Shown here: positions 46,144 to 57,818 of the stretch, one piece after another
Numbering within the stretch: the first letter of the stretch is position 1
How the letters are laid out: each line of letters begins with the position of its first letter
DNA from: Craterostigma plantagineum
Lineage: Eukaryota > Streptophyta > Magnoliopsida > Lamiales > Linderniaceae
Assembly: GCA_027422505.1 (NCBI GenBank)
Contig: JAPQWV010000005.1
Span: forward strand, 10,049,501 to 10,113,500
Direction: 5' to 3'
Length of the DNA: 64,000 nt
Translations under genes and position numbers: made by a program
The notes under the pieces: model-generated
The model's database searches: none
Told to the model about the DNA's origin: nothing
What the model saw: the letters and a program-made list of their open reading frames with translations, nothing else

Positions 46144-49100
46144 AGTGGTATCAGAGACCAACGCGACCGGATTTGCGTGTTTTAAGCAAGATTTGAGTGA
46201 AAAATTGCTTGAAAAATTATTTTCGTCACTTTCAGTTTTTGGGCAATTTCGAACTCGTTTTGTTGTTTTTAGACATCCCAAAGGTTGATTATGTGTTTAG
46301 GAATGTTTTTCTGATGTTTTGGAACAAGTTTCGTCGATTTTGAGTGAGATTTGAGCGAAAACGAGCCATTTTTCTGGAAAAAGTCGCGCAGCTATGGAAC
46401 AGTAATCTGTGTTCTTGGCCGAGAAATTTTCTTACCCGAGAAAATTCTTAGCCGAGAAAATTTCACAGGCCGAGAAACTTTCGCTGCCCGAGAAATTTTC
46501 GCATCTACAGTCCGAGAAATTTCGCAGGCCGAGAAATTTTTCCGAGAAATTTCGCTGCTACAGCATGTGAAGCCCCGCGAAATTTTCATACACTTCACTT
46601 CATCATACATATTTTCGCATCTTCAAAATTTTTCGCAGCTACAGTGATCCAAAAATTTCAACTTCACTTTTTCGCATCCTCACTATTTCGCATCATCACT
46701 TCACTTCCATATCACTTGAGAAAATTCAAAACTTGCGAAATTTTGCTACTTGAAAACTCTTTCTACCTGCGAAAATTTAATACCGTTTTTAGAACAAATT
46801 TTCACCGCGAAATTTTTGGAATACATGCGAAAAATTTGCACAACTGCGAAATTTCTTAACTAGCGAAAATTTTATACATGCGAAATTGTACTCTGAATGC
46901 GAAATCTTCTTGATATGCGAAACTTTAACAGTACATGCGAAAATTTCCTTTGAATGCGAAATTTCCTTATTTTCGCGACTCACTCTCACAACGAAATTTC
47001 TCGGGACAACATCTTTCGCACATTTTCACACCATTTTTTCGCACCCCCCGAGAAATTTGCACCCAACCTTTAAACTTGATCCAAACTCGATTTTTAGCTT
47101 CAAATCTTGCAAAAATCACTCTTTAAAAATTGCACTTAAACGTTTTTGACCACCAAAATTTCTGGCTCCCCTCGGATTAAATAAGGTTAAGGAGCAAAAA
47201 AAAAAAAAAAAAATCGACCTAGGACGGTATTGGCACATTATAGAAAAAGTTTAGGTCACCCCAAAACTTTTTGGAGCGGAATTTCCAAATGCCAATTTCA
47301 CACAACCCAGCATGTATGGCAACCGGGTTGCTCCACATACATGACTGGTACACGACGTGAGCAACCACCCCGGCATGAATGGTACATGGGTTGCTCCACA
47401 TTCATGACCGGTATGCACTGCGAGCAACCAACCCCATCATGCACGTTACACGGGTTGCTCCACGTGCATGAAGGGATGTCAGAGAAGCGAGCAACCATCA
47501 TGACTTCTGTACAAATCCGTGCAGAACCCGGACCTACAAAGAACGGTTGACAAGAGATCAACCAACCATCAGTGGGCGCGCCATCTAATCTCGATGCTTA
47601 GGCGATGTGGATCTCATGTACCAGACTCCACCGTCCACCCACTGCCATCCATTCCACCATGGTGCGCTACATGGAGACGTCCTAAGCCACCGTGATCCTC
47701 TTTACGCCCTCACCACCACCACCACCTGACGAGTCTCAGAAGTGTCTGATCAACAGTTTTGGGCCACCCTCGTCGACATCACTCGTGGTCGCCTTTCAAC
47801 GCGATCACGCCACGCCACCATAGTTCCCATGGATCAGTGAAACCCCCCCTGATCCTAACCCAGGAACGAGCCTACCCTAGCCTCTCTAGTCTAGGTCTAG
47901 GTCGCGCGACATCCTCCTCCACGCAAAGATCCAATCAACGATCTCGGGAGGATGACGTAAGTCGCTTGCAGGAGTTGCGAACCAACGACGACATGATCGC
48001 ACTCCTCTGTCATATCTCACCACAACCCGGACCTCGCCCATAGGTACAGGAGACGACTCGCTCGTTTCCCGAGTAGAAGTCGCGGCATCTGGTCCAACCG
48101 CGCAATTAACCCCTCCCAACCACTCAGCTATCCTTTCGCAGATAGCTGTTTCATTCGCACAAGAGGAACCACGTTAGCCATCACCGCCCCACTTGGAGAC
48201 GGTTGATGTTGAACATGCAGTGCCCCGCCTCTCACTGCACCTCTTCCACCCACATTGAGTCTAGTGTTCTCACCCACCGAAATTTTCCACTTTCTAGGAC
48301 ACAAACACTCTTTACGCACCGCAGGTTCTTCGTGAACTTGCCCGAACGCTTGATGACGTCCTTGTGACCGAGAGCGGAAGTCCCACGACAGCCACCCTCA
48401 CCACAACTGTCGATGGGCCACGGATACGAGCTTGTCTCATCGTCCGTGCGAACGGAAAGCCTTTGTGGCTCTCCGGTTCTTTTTGTCCTGTGCAAACAGG
48501 CGGCGCATCGGACACATGTTTCGATGTTGTGACGACGGAGCGTCTTTGTGACCCCCGTCTGGTTAGTTAACCCGTTCGTGATGGAGCCCCGACTCATAGC
48601 AATCAGCGAGGAACTTACACATTCCATGCCGCGCTCAACGAGGATCTATGAAGGAAAAGGTCCCATCACCGACACCACTCCACCACGCCTACGCTTACGC
48701 CACCACATGCTGCTCCGCCTCGTCCGAGTTCCGAAATGAACTTGGAGGAAAGTCAAATGCTGCTACTCCTGAGAATCCCACTTGATTGCCTCACTCAACA
48801 CCACACCACACCATCATCACCACCATCAACACCAGAGGCAGACTCGTCTCACGGACGACGTGACGATCCCAAAGACGGAGATCATCTCAAGGGGGAGTAA
48901 AGGAGAAGAACTGAGTTGAAGATCGTACAGTAGCATCAGCAGCAACCATCATCCACCTCCGCTCACACCACCTATGCCACCTCTCACAACACCTACTCCA
49001 CCACCTCCACCAACTACGCCCCGCCGGAGGCTTCCACTACCTCCGCGCACATACTTATGTGTCAGGCTATTATGTTCATAATGGAACACTCGAAGGAGCC

Positions 49101-49471
49101 ATGGCACATCTCATCCACCACATTCCGCCACCACTGCGCTGACCACTCTGAAGACCGAGCTCCCTACTCTTGAAAGTCACATTTCAATGGAGCCTTGGCA
49201 CATTTTTTACGCCCCACGCCTACCTTCTTCTGGAGCCAGACGAGTCATCTTCGAGGCCGAACCAGACAACTTCCATTCGAAGACGACAAATCCGGCGCCA
49301 AGAAGAAGAAGATTGGAGAATCTTAACAAGTGAGTCCTAGCCGAGCCATCAATGCCTCCGCAAGAAGAGGAGATATCCCTTGTAGGGGGAGTTTGCTAGG
49401 AATCGAGATCTCCAATATGCCCAACAAAGATATCCCGCGCTGAACTGACGATTGAACACTAAGGGGGAGAT
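46144..49471 (+). other. Interior of the non-autonomous element
   Basis: From 46420 to 47060 the sequence is filled with CGAGAAATTTCGC- and GCGAAAATTT-like words. A poly(A) run lies at 47196-47213, a ~63-bp triple repeat at 47300-47490, and then C-rich, Pro/His/Thr-coding-like sequence to about 49330. Open frames such as 46351-46647, 47230-47550 and 47759-48043 have no known domain and look like chance products of biased composition. Confidence 0.7.
47300..47490 (+). repeat. ~63-bp tandem triplet with GGTTGCTC/GAGCAACC inverted arms
   Basis: GGTTGCTCCACA-type cores start at 47326, 47389 and 47453 (periods 63 and 64). Each unit also carries GAGCAAC about 30-35 bases later, so each can fold as a stem-loop. 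The first core, 47326-47348, matches 22 of 23 bases of the protease active-site coding sequence of E2 at 13787-13809. Confidence 0.8.
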
Positions 49472-49809
49472 TGTTAGGAAATATTTTGTAGTGTTCAATT
49501 TCATTGTATTATCTTTGTTGGTTAGCTTTATTAAAACTTTGGGCTAGTTCTTAGTTGGGTTAGTTCTTAGTTATTTTGTAATGGGCTTACACAAGGGCCC
49601 AAGTATTATATACCAACTTGTGGTATAAATACTAAAACCCTAACACATAGTTAGGTGTGCTTGTGTGTGAAGATCAAATAAACAATTTTAGAGTGAGAGA
49701 GTCTCCTCAAGAACACCACCAAGCCCCACACGCCCCATTCTTAAATCTCGATCTTTAGGCGTGTTTAATCCGTCCGAAGTCGTATTGTTGGTGCTAATCG
49801 GGACCAACA
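49472..49809 (+). repeat. 3' LTR of the non-autonomous element
   Basis: Same 338 bp as the 5' LTR except for one five-base block. TATA hairpin at 49609-49627. Confidence 0.93.
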
Positions 49810-49814
49810 TAGAC

Positions 49815-52279
49815 ACTCGCCTTCGACTCCTTAGACTCTGTCACTACGCTCCCTGTAGACATAGTAGAGGCAAGATTAGAAATAATATTTTTGGAAATAT
49901 TACTCTTGGGTTTTGGATTAGGAGAAGGCATATTTTCTTTCTTCATGCTTTTCAGAACGATGTTATCTTTTGAGGGAGATGCGTGAGAAATAGTTTGTGA
50001 GATGGAGGAAGCTTTGAGATTTTCCATCTCTTTTAGCTACATTTTCTTTTCAGCTTCAAAATTCTCTCGTTCTTTTTCTAATGAGGCTCTTAACCCTTCT
50101 GTGTTCCTAACAATAGGGTGTATACAGAGAGAATTTTCAGAATGGTGAGTTTGAGCTTCCTCGTTTGTAGAACGATCTTCGGGAGGATGAATTGACTCAA
50201 GACTCAAACCCTTGGGAAGGTCCCTAGTCTTGTAGCCTTGATTCAATTCCGTGTATGAAAAGGGAACTTCAACCCTAGTCTTGGCTTTTCTCTTGGTTTC
50301 TTCTAAGGCATCTATTTCTTTAGCGTTAATAAAAACCATAAGGTTCGTTAGTTCTAAACCCATGTACTTGACATCGTAAAGTTGTTTGCGGTCGATATTC
50401 GTCAAGCAACGTGGATTCTCAAAGCCTAAGCCAAATTTATAGTCATAGAATCTTGGTCCATGGGTTGGTTTAAGAATATTGTTTGATCTGTTTGTCCCCT
50501 TTTTACGAGAAGATCTTCTAATTTCTTAACTTTTGCATATAGCTTCTTACGTTCTTCTCCTAAGAGAGCAAAATATTTTCCACCGTTAATTTGGCGGCTT
50601 TACAGGCATCAAGATATTTCGTAAGTTCACAAACCTTAGCATTAGACTTATCTAATTGGGCTTCTAGGTTGGTGACCTTAGTTGTCGCTTCGGTTAACCT
50701 ACAATTGAGGCTAGCTTTCTCATTGAGATTTCTAACCAAACAATTATAGTTATTTTCTAGCCTGTCTTCTAATTCTTTTACCGTCGAATTATGTTTCTCT
50801 AAGGGAATATACTTAGTCTCGCTAATAATGGGGCTCTTAGATAATTCTTTTATTTTGACATTAGAGTTCCTAAGTTCCGCCTCAAGACTAGCTATCCTTT
50901 CCTGGGACTTAGCTAATTTCTTCTCAACTTCCTTTATGCTTTTCTGCTCACGTTTCACGTTAGTGTATGCTAGTTGATACGATTCTAACATGGTCAATAA
51001 TGTGGAAGAAGGATCTACCTCTTGTGATGAGGTGGATGCATTGTCATCATCCGTCTGATTAGAGGTGTCAGCGTCAGCGTTGTCGTCTAGGCGGGCCATG
51101 AGGGCGAGATTCTCTTCTTCAGAACTTGACGTGTCCTCAACCCAGTGGTATTGTTCTGCCATTAGAGCTACTCCAGCTTCCTTTTGCTTTGTTAGTTGAA
51201 GCTTCTTGGAGTAGTAGTTGGCATCTCTCTTCTTTGGGAGAGTGCACTCTCTGGCAAAATGACCGAGTTTGGTGCAGTTGAAGCCTTTGAATGGCTCTTT
51301 GGTATTATTGAATTCGGAAGACTCGGACTCACGTTCCTTGCCCTTTGAGCTTGATGTTCGGAGTCGATTTGCTGATGATGAGGACTTCTTCTTGAAGTAC
51401 TGCTTGCTCATCATTTTTTCGATCATAGCCAACTGCTTTCCAAGCGCTTTGATGTTTGGCTCAACGTCAGAATCCGTGTCGACTTCCGACTCTGGAGGGG
51501 TAGGAGGCCTAATGATCTTCTCTTTTCGTGACTTTGCACTCCGCATCTCTGAGACTAGGGCAACTGTGTCTTCGATCTGCTTGCCCTTCTGCTACTTCAG
51601 AATCTCGCTTACATCTTCCTCGTGTTGTGCGAGATTATCGAGCATGGCGTGGATGTCCAACTCCTCGAGATCTTTGTTCTGTCTTATTTGAGTGGATATC
51701 TTCTTCCATTCTGAGGGCAGAGAGGATAGAAATCTAATGTTCATCTCCATGTTCGTCTTGGTGATTTATATTTTCCTCATCTCGTTGAGAAGTGTGAGGT
51801 ATCTCTGATACAGATCATGTAGGCTCTCCCTCTAGTTTTGCTCTGAAGGAGTCGGAAGCCGTGAGAATGTTTGCTTTCTTGGCCTTGATGCCAACTTCCG
51901 TTCTTTGCATCATTCGATGCAGTTCATCCCACATCCCTTTAGCCGTTGGAAGGCTATCGATCTGTCGATAGATGTCATTTGGGATGCCCTGCATTAAAGT
52001 GTTCTTGGCTATTAGATCAGCCTTTGCTCTAACTATTTCCTCCTTTGTGTATTCCCTAGGCTCTTTGAGTCGCCTAGAGGCGGGAATTGGAGGGTTAGCT
52101 GTGTTGTCGTCGGGTACATTTACCCAGAACTGAGCTGGACATTGCTCAAGTGATAGGAGAAGGTTGTCGGCCTGATCCTTTAGCTCGATGAAGTTAAGGA
52201 AGCGGCTTCGCCAGACAGTGTATTCGCCGCGTTTCAAGATTGGCGGACGGTTGTCGTTTCCAAGCGAGTAAGCATCCAT
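49815..52279 (-). pseudogene. gag of E4, N-terminal and middle part
   Basis: Gag starts MDAYSLGNDNRPPILKRGEY at 52279. The gag domain (to about 51590), CCHC knuckle (GFNCTKLGHFAREC near 51240-51290, first Cys lost) and coiled coil (50560-51000) are visible. A stop near 51596, frameshifts near 51815-51830, 50560 and 50405-50440, and the nested element break the frame. The remainder continues at 45800. Confidence 0.87.
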
Positions 52280-53346
52280 TGATTATTTTTCGAGTTGATG
52301 AAGGATCTTCGTTTGTTGTTTTGATGGTTCGAACTGATGTGATGTGCTTCACAAGTAGCAAATTAGTTAGTAGCGTTTAATTCTAAAGCAGTCGAGAATA
52401 ATTTCGATTCAATCTTTAAAGTTTGATCAATCCAAATAATTTTGTCGAAGTAAAATGTAGTCATTACTGTTCTCGTGCGAGAAAGTCTGTCAGCGAAAAA
52501 TTTTACGAGCGAAATAAATTGCTTAAATCGTTCGGTCGAGAAGAATTTCTGGATCGTGAATGTATTTCGATCGCAAAGAAACAGTATGTTTAGTTTCTCG
52601 CTGAGTCAAAATTACTCCGTTGACTGGAAAGTTTCTCGAACGCAAATGATTTTCGCTTGGTCAAACTAGGAAGTCTGACAGAAAATATTTTACGAGAGAG
52701 AACTACATGCGCAAATCAAAATAGATCTCGTCGAAAAATATTTTCGCTAAGTAATGCTCGAGAAATTTTTCTACCAAAGTCGCTTTTAGTAATGACAACT
52801 TTAGCACTGACTTAGTATTCTGAATCGAGAAAAATTTTCGCACAGAGTTTTCGATCGAGAAATTAAACTGATCGAAAACCTAGCGAGAAAATTTGAAATA
52901 GCGCAAAATTATCACAGAATACGATCAACACTGATTCAAGCAAAAACAACGAATTAGGCAATAAAATTATAGGCAATTGCTCGAAATCAACTACAGATTG
53001 CGCATAAACATGCAATTAAACACGTCATGAAGCAAAATATATCAAATTTTAGCAAAATCAGTACGTGTTCAAGTAGTTCTTTGCGCGAACAGTGACTTCA
53101 CAAATTCAGTCAATTCTGCTTAATTGATGTTCTAAACGCTACCGATCTAATCGTAAATGATTTCTAGCACTGAATCGAGCACGTAAACATCAAATTCAAG
53201 TCAAATAATCACAGAATTAAGCTATCAGATCGAAATTATTTTTCCCGCCAAAACTGTTCTTCAGACGGAGCAGTTCCAGAATTGAATTTCGATCCGATTC
53301 TAACAATTTTCGATTCAAAACAGAACGAATCTGCTGTAATACCAAT
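52280..53346 (-). other. Leader of E4 with degenerate primer site
   Basis: The leader matches those of E2 and E3 and again carries many CGATCGAGAAATT-type motifs (52390-52900). Next to the LTR the primer site reads TGGTATTACAGC, two changes from TGGTATCAGAGC. No gene is present. Confidence 0.65.
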
Positions 53347-53656
53347 TGTTAGGTCCTCGATTATCAACTCCTGTGATCCTAGACTTCCATCCTAAGTAAT
53401 TCGACTTTGAAGAACAGAGAGAATTTCGATTAGTGAGAGAAAATACTTGCTGTTTCTATCTCTAGAAATTGGATTGGCAGCCCTTCGGATCAATTGACTA
53501 ATTTTCTCTATCAAGCACAATGTTTACATTAGTATTTATACCAAAAAAGCTTGGTTATAAATACAAATTAAGTCCTATTCTAAGGACAAATACATAAAGC
53601 CCCTAATTTCAAGGACAGCTAATAAAATCAAAGCACAACTAAAACTGATATTCTAC
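53347..53656 (-). repeat. 5' LTR of E4
   Basis: On the minus strand it runs from TGTAGAATATC to GAGGACCTAACA, 310 bp. The TATA hairpin is imperfect by one extra base (53535-53561). Confidence 0.87.
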
Positions 53657-54110
53657 AATTGCATACAGATATAAATGAAAGGAGATTCTGTTATAACTTC
53701 TATGACTACGGATGTGATATGATACGGATGCTACGGCATACATCCCTACAATTCGGCGGATTTTACAGTCCTGTACAGGCACATATGTTTCCCTACAAAT
53801 CGGGGGATTACGGAATGGTTACAGGTCCCATGCATTGGCGCCACCGGGCCTACGGTACAAGTCTAGCCAGTCTATAATGGGAGTATCAAAATGAATGGGT
53901 ATATAGAAATGCATTGATCTAAGGATCATATGGATGATGGATACGTGATGGATGGTTACGTGATGGAATATCTGACTGAAATGTTTACTTGAACGTTGAT
54001 GGAAAAAGAATCGTTTACTTGCTACAGCTTAAATTAATAGGTGACTAATTTATGACATGTTACGATCATACTCTGAATAGTTGTCTTCACAGTTGTGTAG
54101 ATACATAGCA
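53657..54110. other. No recognisable gene
   Basis: A 72-codon frame (53659-53877) rich in Tyr, Met and Gly has no recognisable motif. The composition, with repeated TACGG-like words, resembles degenerate LTR sequence, but no partner was found. Confidence 0.4.
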
Positions 54111-54118
54111 GGCTCACT

Positions 54119-54376
54119 CAGCGGACCCACGTATACCCTTGGGGGTCACTTGACCCCCCGGCCGCAAGACTGCTAAGTATAATATATGCAGACAAATATC
54201 CGAAAAGTGTCTCTAGTCTAGTGGTTCGACCCCCCAAGTAAAGAGTCTTGGCATGAAGCGACCCAGGTTCGAACCCCCATTTCAGCATTTTATCATGTTT
54301 TTTAATATAGGCCAGATATTACTTGAACAGGGCTGAAACTGTGACCCCCAGGCCCAATGGGCTTGGTCCGCCACTG
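54119..54376. mobile_element. hAT-like MITE with tRNA-like internal boxes
   Basis: The 258-bp unit has terminal inverted repeats of the CAGTGGCGGACC type (left end CAGCGGACC, lacking three bases; right end GGTCCGCCACTG) and an 8-bp target duplication GGCTCACT at 54111-54118 and 54377-54384. Inside, TAGTCTAGTGGT near 54213 and GGTTCGAACCC near 54270 resemble Pol III boxes A and B. No transposase. Confidence 0.8.
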
Positions 54377-54384
54377 GGCTCACT

Positions 54385-54477
54385 AAAGCGCATCATTAGC
54401 TAAAGCATGGATTCAAGGTTGGTCGGCTACGCTCTCCTCCTGTGAAAGAAACTAGACAAGATGTACGTACCCGTTTT
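54385..54477. other. Short unassigned segment
   Basis: No feature is recognised between the hAT-like MITE and the start of homology with the copia spacers. Confidence 0.4.
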
Positions 54478-56174
54478 GTTCAAATCGACGGACTTTCGCT
54501 TGGTGAGTTGATTAAATGCGCCTTGATAACAGGTTAATTGAAAAAAATTTGCTTGTGATGACATGAGTGATATATCTAGTATATAAATCCCATTATAAAA
54601 ATAATTGAGCGCTATGAGCGAACCTCGTGAGAGTTGTCGAAATGGTTCAAGCTATGATCTTAGGACTTTAGATTGATGACGTGATTTGATGGCAAATTAT
54701 CATTCGATGTGTCATATGAAATTTTTGCGTGAAAATGATCAAAATGACATAATCTGACCCCAAAATAAAAAAAAAAATTAACAAATAAAAATCGTATAGT
54801 ATTGTTTCGAATTGGTCCTTACTTTTTTTCTGCATATTTTATTTACATATTCTTCATGCATTTGTTTTCACTTGTATTTTTGCATTTATTTTTTACTTGA
54901 ATTTTTTCATACGCATGAAAAAATTCGCACATTCTTAAATGCACTGAAAATTGCATTGATACTGACTTGCTTTAAAAGCGAAATATTTTTTCTTAAACAT
55001 TCGCACATTTTCGAATGCACTTGTACATGCATTGGCACAGAATTGTTTAAAAGCGATAAATTACTTGCTTATATGCTTACGCAAATTTTCGTATGCATGC
55101 TTAGGGTTCATGCATATATGCTGAATGATTATATGCGTTTCTACTCGTTGTGTCATATGTGTTAAATTCTCATATGCATATCTTGGTGAATATGTGTATC
55201 TTTGCGAAATTATTAGACACTATATGCGCACTTTTTGACGGAAGTCAAGATTCTTAGTGTGTGAAAACATGAATTAAGGGGGAAAATGAAAAATTACTCT
55301 AGTTATAAATTTTCGTTGAGCATCATCTGAGGGGGAGTTATATGCATTTAATGGGGAGTAATTTTTACTTTTGTAACTCATGTTTACACTTTGCTTTAGA
55401 GTTCACACTTGAATCACAACTCTCTTTTGTGTCTTTTTAAGACATTTTTAAACGACTAAATCCCCAGGGGAGCTTTTTAATGATTTCAGAAATATGAAGT
55501 GGATGCTTTTCAAGAAGAACTTTCAACCACTTCTAGGAACCTTGCTCTCGAAGATTTGGCGAACGAAAAAAAGACTGAAGTTCAACTCGAAACAGCACTT
55601 GAGCTACCAAAGAACGGATCTACTTGAGAAATTATTCAAGACATTATAAGGTAGCTCACGAACGTCAACCAAAGATTGAATACAAATGGGGAGATTGAAG
55701 AACAATTTTAATTGTATTCAAGACATTATGAAGTGGCTTGAGAACTTTGGATAACCCCACGTGCAAGACGAAGATAACCCGCACTATATTGAAGATTGAA
55801 TACAAAGGAGGAGTTTGTTGGAACTATTTTATTGTATTCAATTAATATAGTTATCTTAGTCTTGCTATGTAAATAAGTAGTCTGGGCTTAATTGTAATTA
55901 TCACTAGTATAGTGCTACTTATGTAAATATACCACGATAGATGGTATATATAAGTGAACTCCTTAGCAATTAAGGAGTGCATTGTACAAGGGAGTCATTA
56001 TGAAATAGAATCAAAAAATTAGAGAGAAAATTAGAGCCAACCCCTTGCTTGAGCTCTAAGTCATTTCTCTCTCAAGCTTCAACGTGGTAATCACATACAT
56101 AACTTTCAATTTCTTAGATTATCGATTCGGTTCTTGTCTATATTGATTAGGTTGGATGAATTAGGGTCCTAACA
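54478..56174 (+). mobile_element. Ty1/copia fragment E5: post-pol spacer and 3' LTR
   Basis: The segment from about 54478 aligns with the E2 spacer at about 24190-24470 (for example GTGAGAGTTGTCGAAATGG). It continues with internal GGGGGAG (55332) and AGGGGAGC (55484) tracts and an imperfect ~82-bp repeat that duplicates the ATTCAAGACATTAT...GATTGAATACAAA region (55634 and 55716), then a polypurine tract and LTR. Gag, pol and ORF3 are absent. The LTR sequence differs from that of E2, so it is a related family. Confidence 0.78.
55816..56174 (+). repeat. 3' LTR of E5
   Basis: The 359-bp LTR runs from TGTTGGAACT to GGGTCCTAACA, preceded by ACAAAGGAGGAGTT. An 8-bp TATA hairpin ATATACCA/TGGTATAT spans 55927-55949. 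Confidence 0.82.
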
Positions 56175-56650
56175 GTTCCCAAACCGCCAACCGCCGGTTA
56201 CGGTTATAACTGTTAAATAGAAAAAAATAAATAAAATATATACTATTTAAATTACTCATATTAATATTAAATAATTAGAAATGCTACTTGACATTACTCG
56301 TACTAATAATAATTAATTAGAAATATTTGAAACTATGGAGTTTGTGTAATTTATTTCACGATTCGTTAAATTTATTATATCTAAAGTTTTATATCAAAAT
56401 AGTAAACTACGAACAAAAATACACATAAAAGTTATTTAATTGTAGATAATTGCAAAAAAATAAAATTAATAAATAAAAAGTAAAAAATAATAAAAAAAAT
56501 TAGCCGGTGTTTGAAACGCCGGTTAAACCGTAACCGGCAACCGGAGACGGCTAACCGTCAACCGCCCCCGGCCGGTTAGGTGACAGTTGGTCCATGGGAC
56601 TAACGGTTAACCGCCAGTTACTAACCCGGTGGTTGGGTATGTCTAGTTAT
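56175..56650. mobile_element. MITE-like element with GC-rich arms and AT-rich core
   Basis: GC-rich arms full of AACCGCC/GGCGGTT words (56175-56217 and about 56505-56650) surround an AT-rich core. This resembles plant hAT-type MITEs with CCGGTT-rich ends. The left arm is short and abuts the E5 LTR, and no target duplication was found. Confidence 0.5.
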
Positions 56651-56960
56651 ATGTATAGCAAAGAATCATGTGTGCCATGCAAGAACAAAACATGTTGAAG
56701 TGCATTACCACTTCATACGAGTAATGCTACTTAAAGAAGAAACTAAGATGAAACATATTAATATATCCACCAAAGGACTCAACTTCACAAAATTCGAGGA
56801 GCTCCGGACACGCTTAGGAATGACTCAAACAGAAAATACAATCAGAGAGAATGTCGTGGAGGCAAAGGAGCTTAGAGTTGATGTCGGGTTAATGAATTCA
56901 GCATTGACGGATGACGGGCGTGCTTTTGTTAGATGCATACAACCATTTGAATTATGAAGA
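56651..56960 (+). pseudogene. copia RNase H C-terminal relic
   Basis: The translation contains CHARTKHVEVHYHFIR, then KGLNFTKFEELRTRLGM, the typical end of TNT1-like copia RNase H, with the intervening ADIFTKGL region shortened. It is a different copia lineage from E1-E4 (those end LGMLNLP). Everything upstream is missing. Confidence 0.75.
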
Positions 56961-57172
56961 AGTCGGTATGCCTTTTACTTTTACTCCAAATTTATGTCGT
57001 GTTTTTTAAGTAAACTATAATCTTGTACGAGGTTATTATTTTTTGCATTTGTATTAGTATAGACTCGGTTGTATTTGAGTTGGCTTTGATTGTATGCTCC
57101 ATATATTAGTGCACGTTGTAAATAGTTATATGTAGGTGTTGTCTATCGTTGCAAACATAACTAGCTGTGTTT
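56961..57172. other. No recognisable gene
   Basis: AT-rich sequence with no feature I can support. Confidence 0.4.
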
Positions 57173-57325
57173 AAGGATGTCAACGGGGCGGACTGGAAGC
57201 ATGGATTAGATTGCCGTCCGCGTCCTCATGGCAGCCTCGCCAGGATAAAAAGTCGGAGATTCCCTACCCCGTTCGGTGCGGATCCCTGCGGCGGCGGAGA
57301 ATTCCCGGCCCATTGTCTTACATAT
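57173..57325. mobile_element. Degenerate hAT-like MITE related to 63274-63743
   Basis: GATGTCAACGGGGCGGA at the left and CCCGGCCCATTGTC at the right mirror the ends of the element at 63274-63743, with CGGAGATTCCC and GCGGATCCCTGCG between. It is short and lacks a clear target duplication. Confidence 0.5.
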
Positions 57326-57818
57326 TGAGATTACTTAAATTACCACATTTTAATAATTCATTAATCCATGTATGTCTCAATCGAAATTAAGAAACTACCA
57401 AATTGTTCCTCAATTTATTGCAAGGCAAGTAAGTGTCAATCAATTTTTCAAAAAGAAATGACATTAGATATCAAATACTCGATTGATATCTTCACATTTA
57501 TTAGCTCATTGTGTTGTAGTTGTTGTGGACGAGACATGCAGTAAATAAGCACATTAATGATTCTTATTATATAGAGAGGGGTTGTTTACTTGCTATTATC
57601 ACACAAATTCAATAATCATAAAGAAAACATGGGTATACAAGGTAATACCAAATATTTACGTGGTCTTTCTTGCAGCATCGTTCTTTGTTGAGAAATGATA
57701 GTTTGCATAAAATTTACATGTAAATTTTAGTTGTGAATTCTTAATATGCCATCATCAAAATAATTATTGTTTGCATGTGGTTCATGTATGCATTCAGCAT
57801 ATTTGTTTCCTGTTGCTT
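57326..57818. other. No recognisable gene
   Basis: AT-rich sequence up to the Cassandra LTR. No coding or repeat feature could be supported. Confidence 0.4.

Larger units (their letters stand above)
45806..49809 (+). mobile_element. Young non-autonomous LTR retrotransposon (4,004 bp)
   Basis: Two 338-bp LTRs (45806-46143 and 49472-49809) flank a 3.3-kb interior, with TAGAC duplicated outside (45801-45805 and 49810-49814). The primer site TGGTATCAGAG starts at 46146, and a polypurine tract AAGGGGGAGAT ends at 49471. The LTRs differ only in a five-base block (GAACC against ATTCT, near 46070 and 49736), so insertion is recent. The interior has no gag, protease, RT or integrase domain, making this a LARD-like element that depends on a partner. 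PBS and PPT fit copia. Orientation is opposite to the host element E4. Confidence 0.92.
40423..53656 (-). mobile_element. Ty1/copia Sirevirus-like element E4 (minus), 5' part with nested insertions
   Basis: Read on the minus strand from 53656: 5' LTR, leader, gag, pol and part of the post-pol spacer, then a cut at 40423 by the gypsy 3' LTR. ORF3 and the 3' LTR are absent. A Cassandra solo LTR (43450-43914) and a 4-kb non-autonomous LTR element (45806-49809) sit inside pol and gag respectively, each with a perfect 5-bp target duplication. Removing them joins the flanking gag and pol pieces exactly, which proves the nesting. Confidence 0.9.

Noticed and set aside
46351..47149. Open frames encoding Phe/Lys-rich proteins in the non-autonomous element
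   Set aside because: They arise from the repeated GCGAAATTT words and show no domain.
48232..48739. Arg/Thr-rich frames on both strands near 48.2-48.7 kb
   Set aside because: Both strands are open because of GC-rich composition; there is no domain, and they lie inside the young LTR element.
53659..53877. A small Tyr/Met-rich gene
   Set aside because: No motif, no neighbouring signal, and position between decayed elements.
54205..54285. A tRNA gene
   Set aside because: Boxes A and B are present, but I could not fold a cloverleaf with an anticodon arm, and the segment lies within a MITE.
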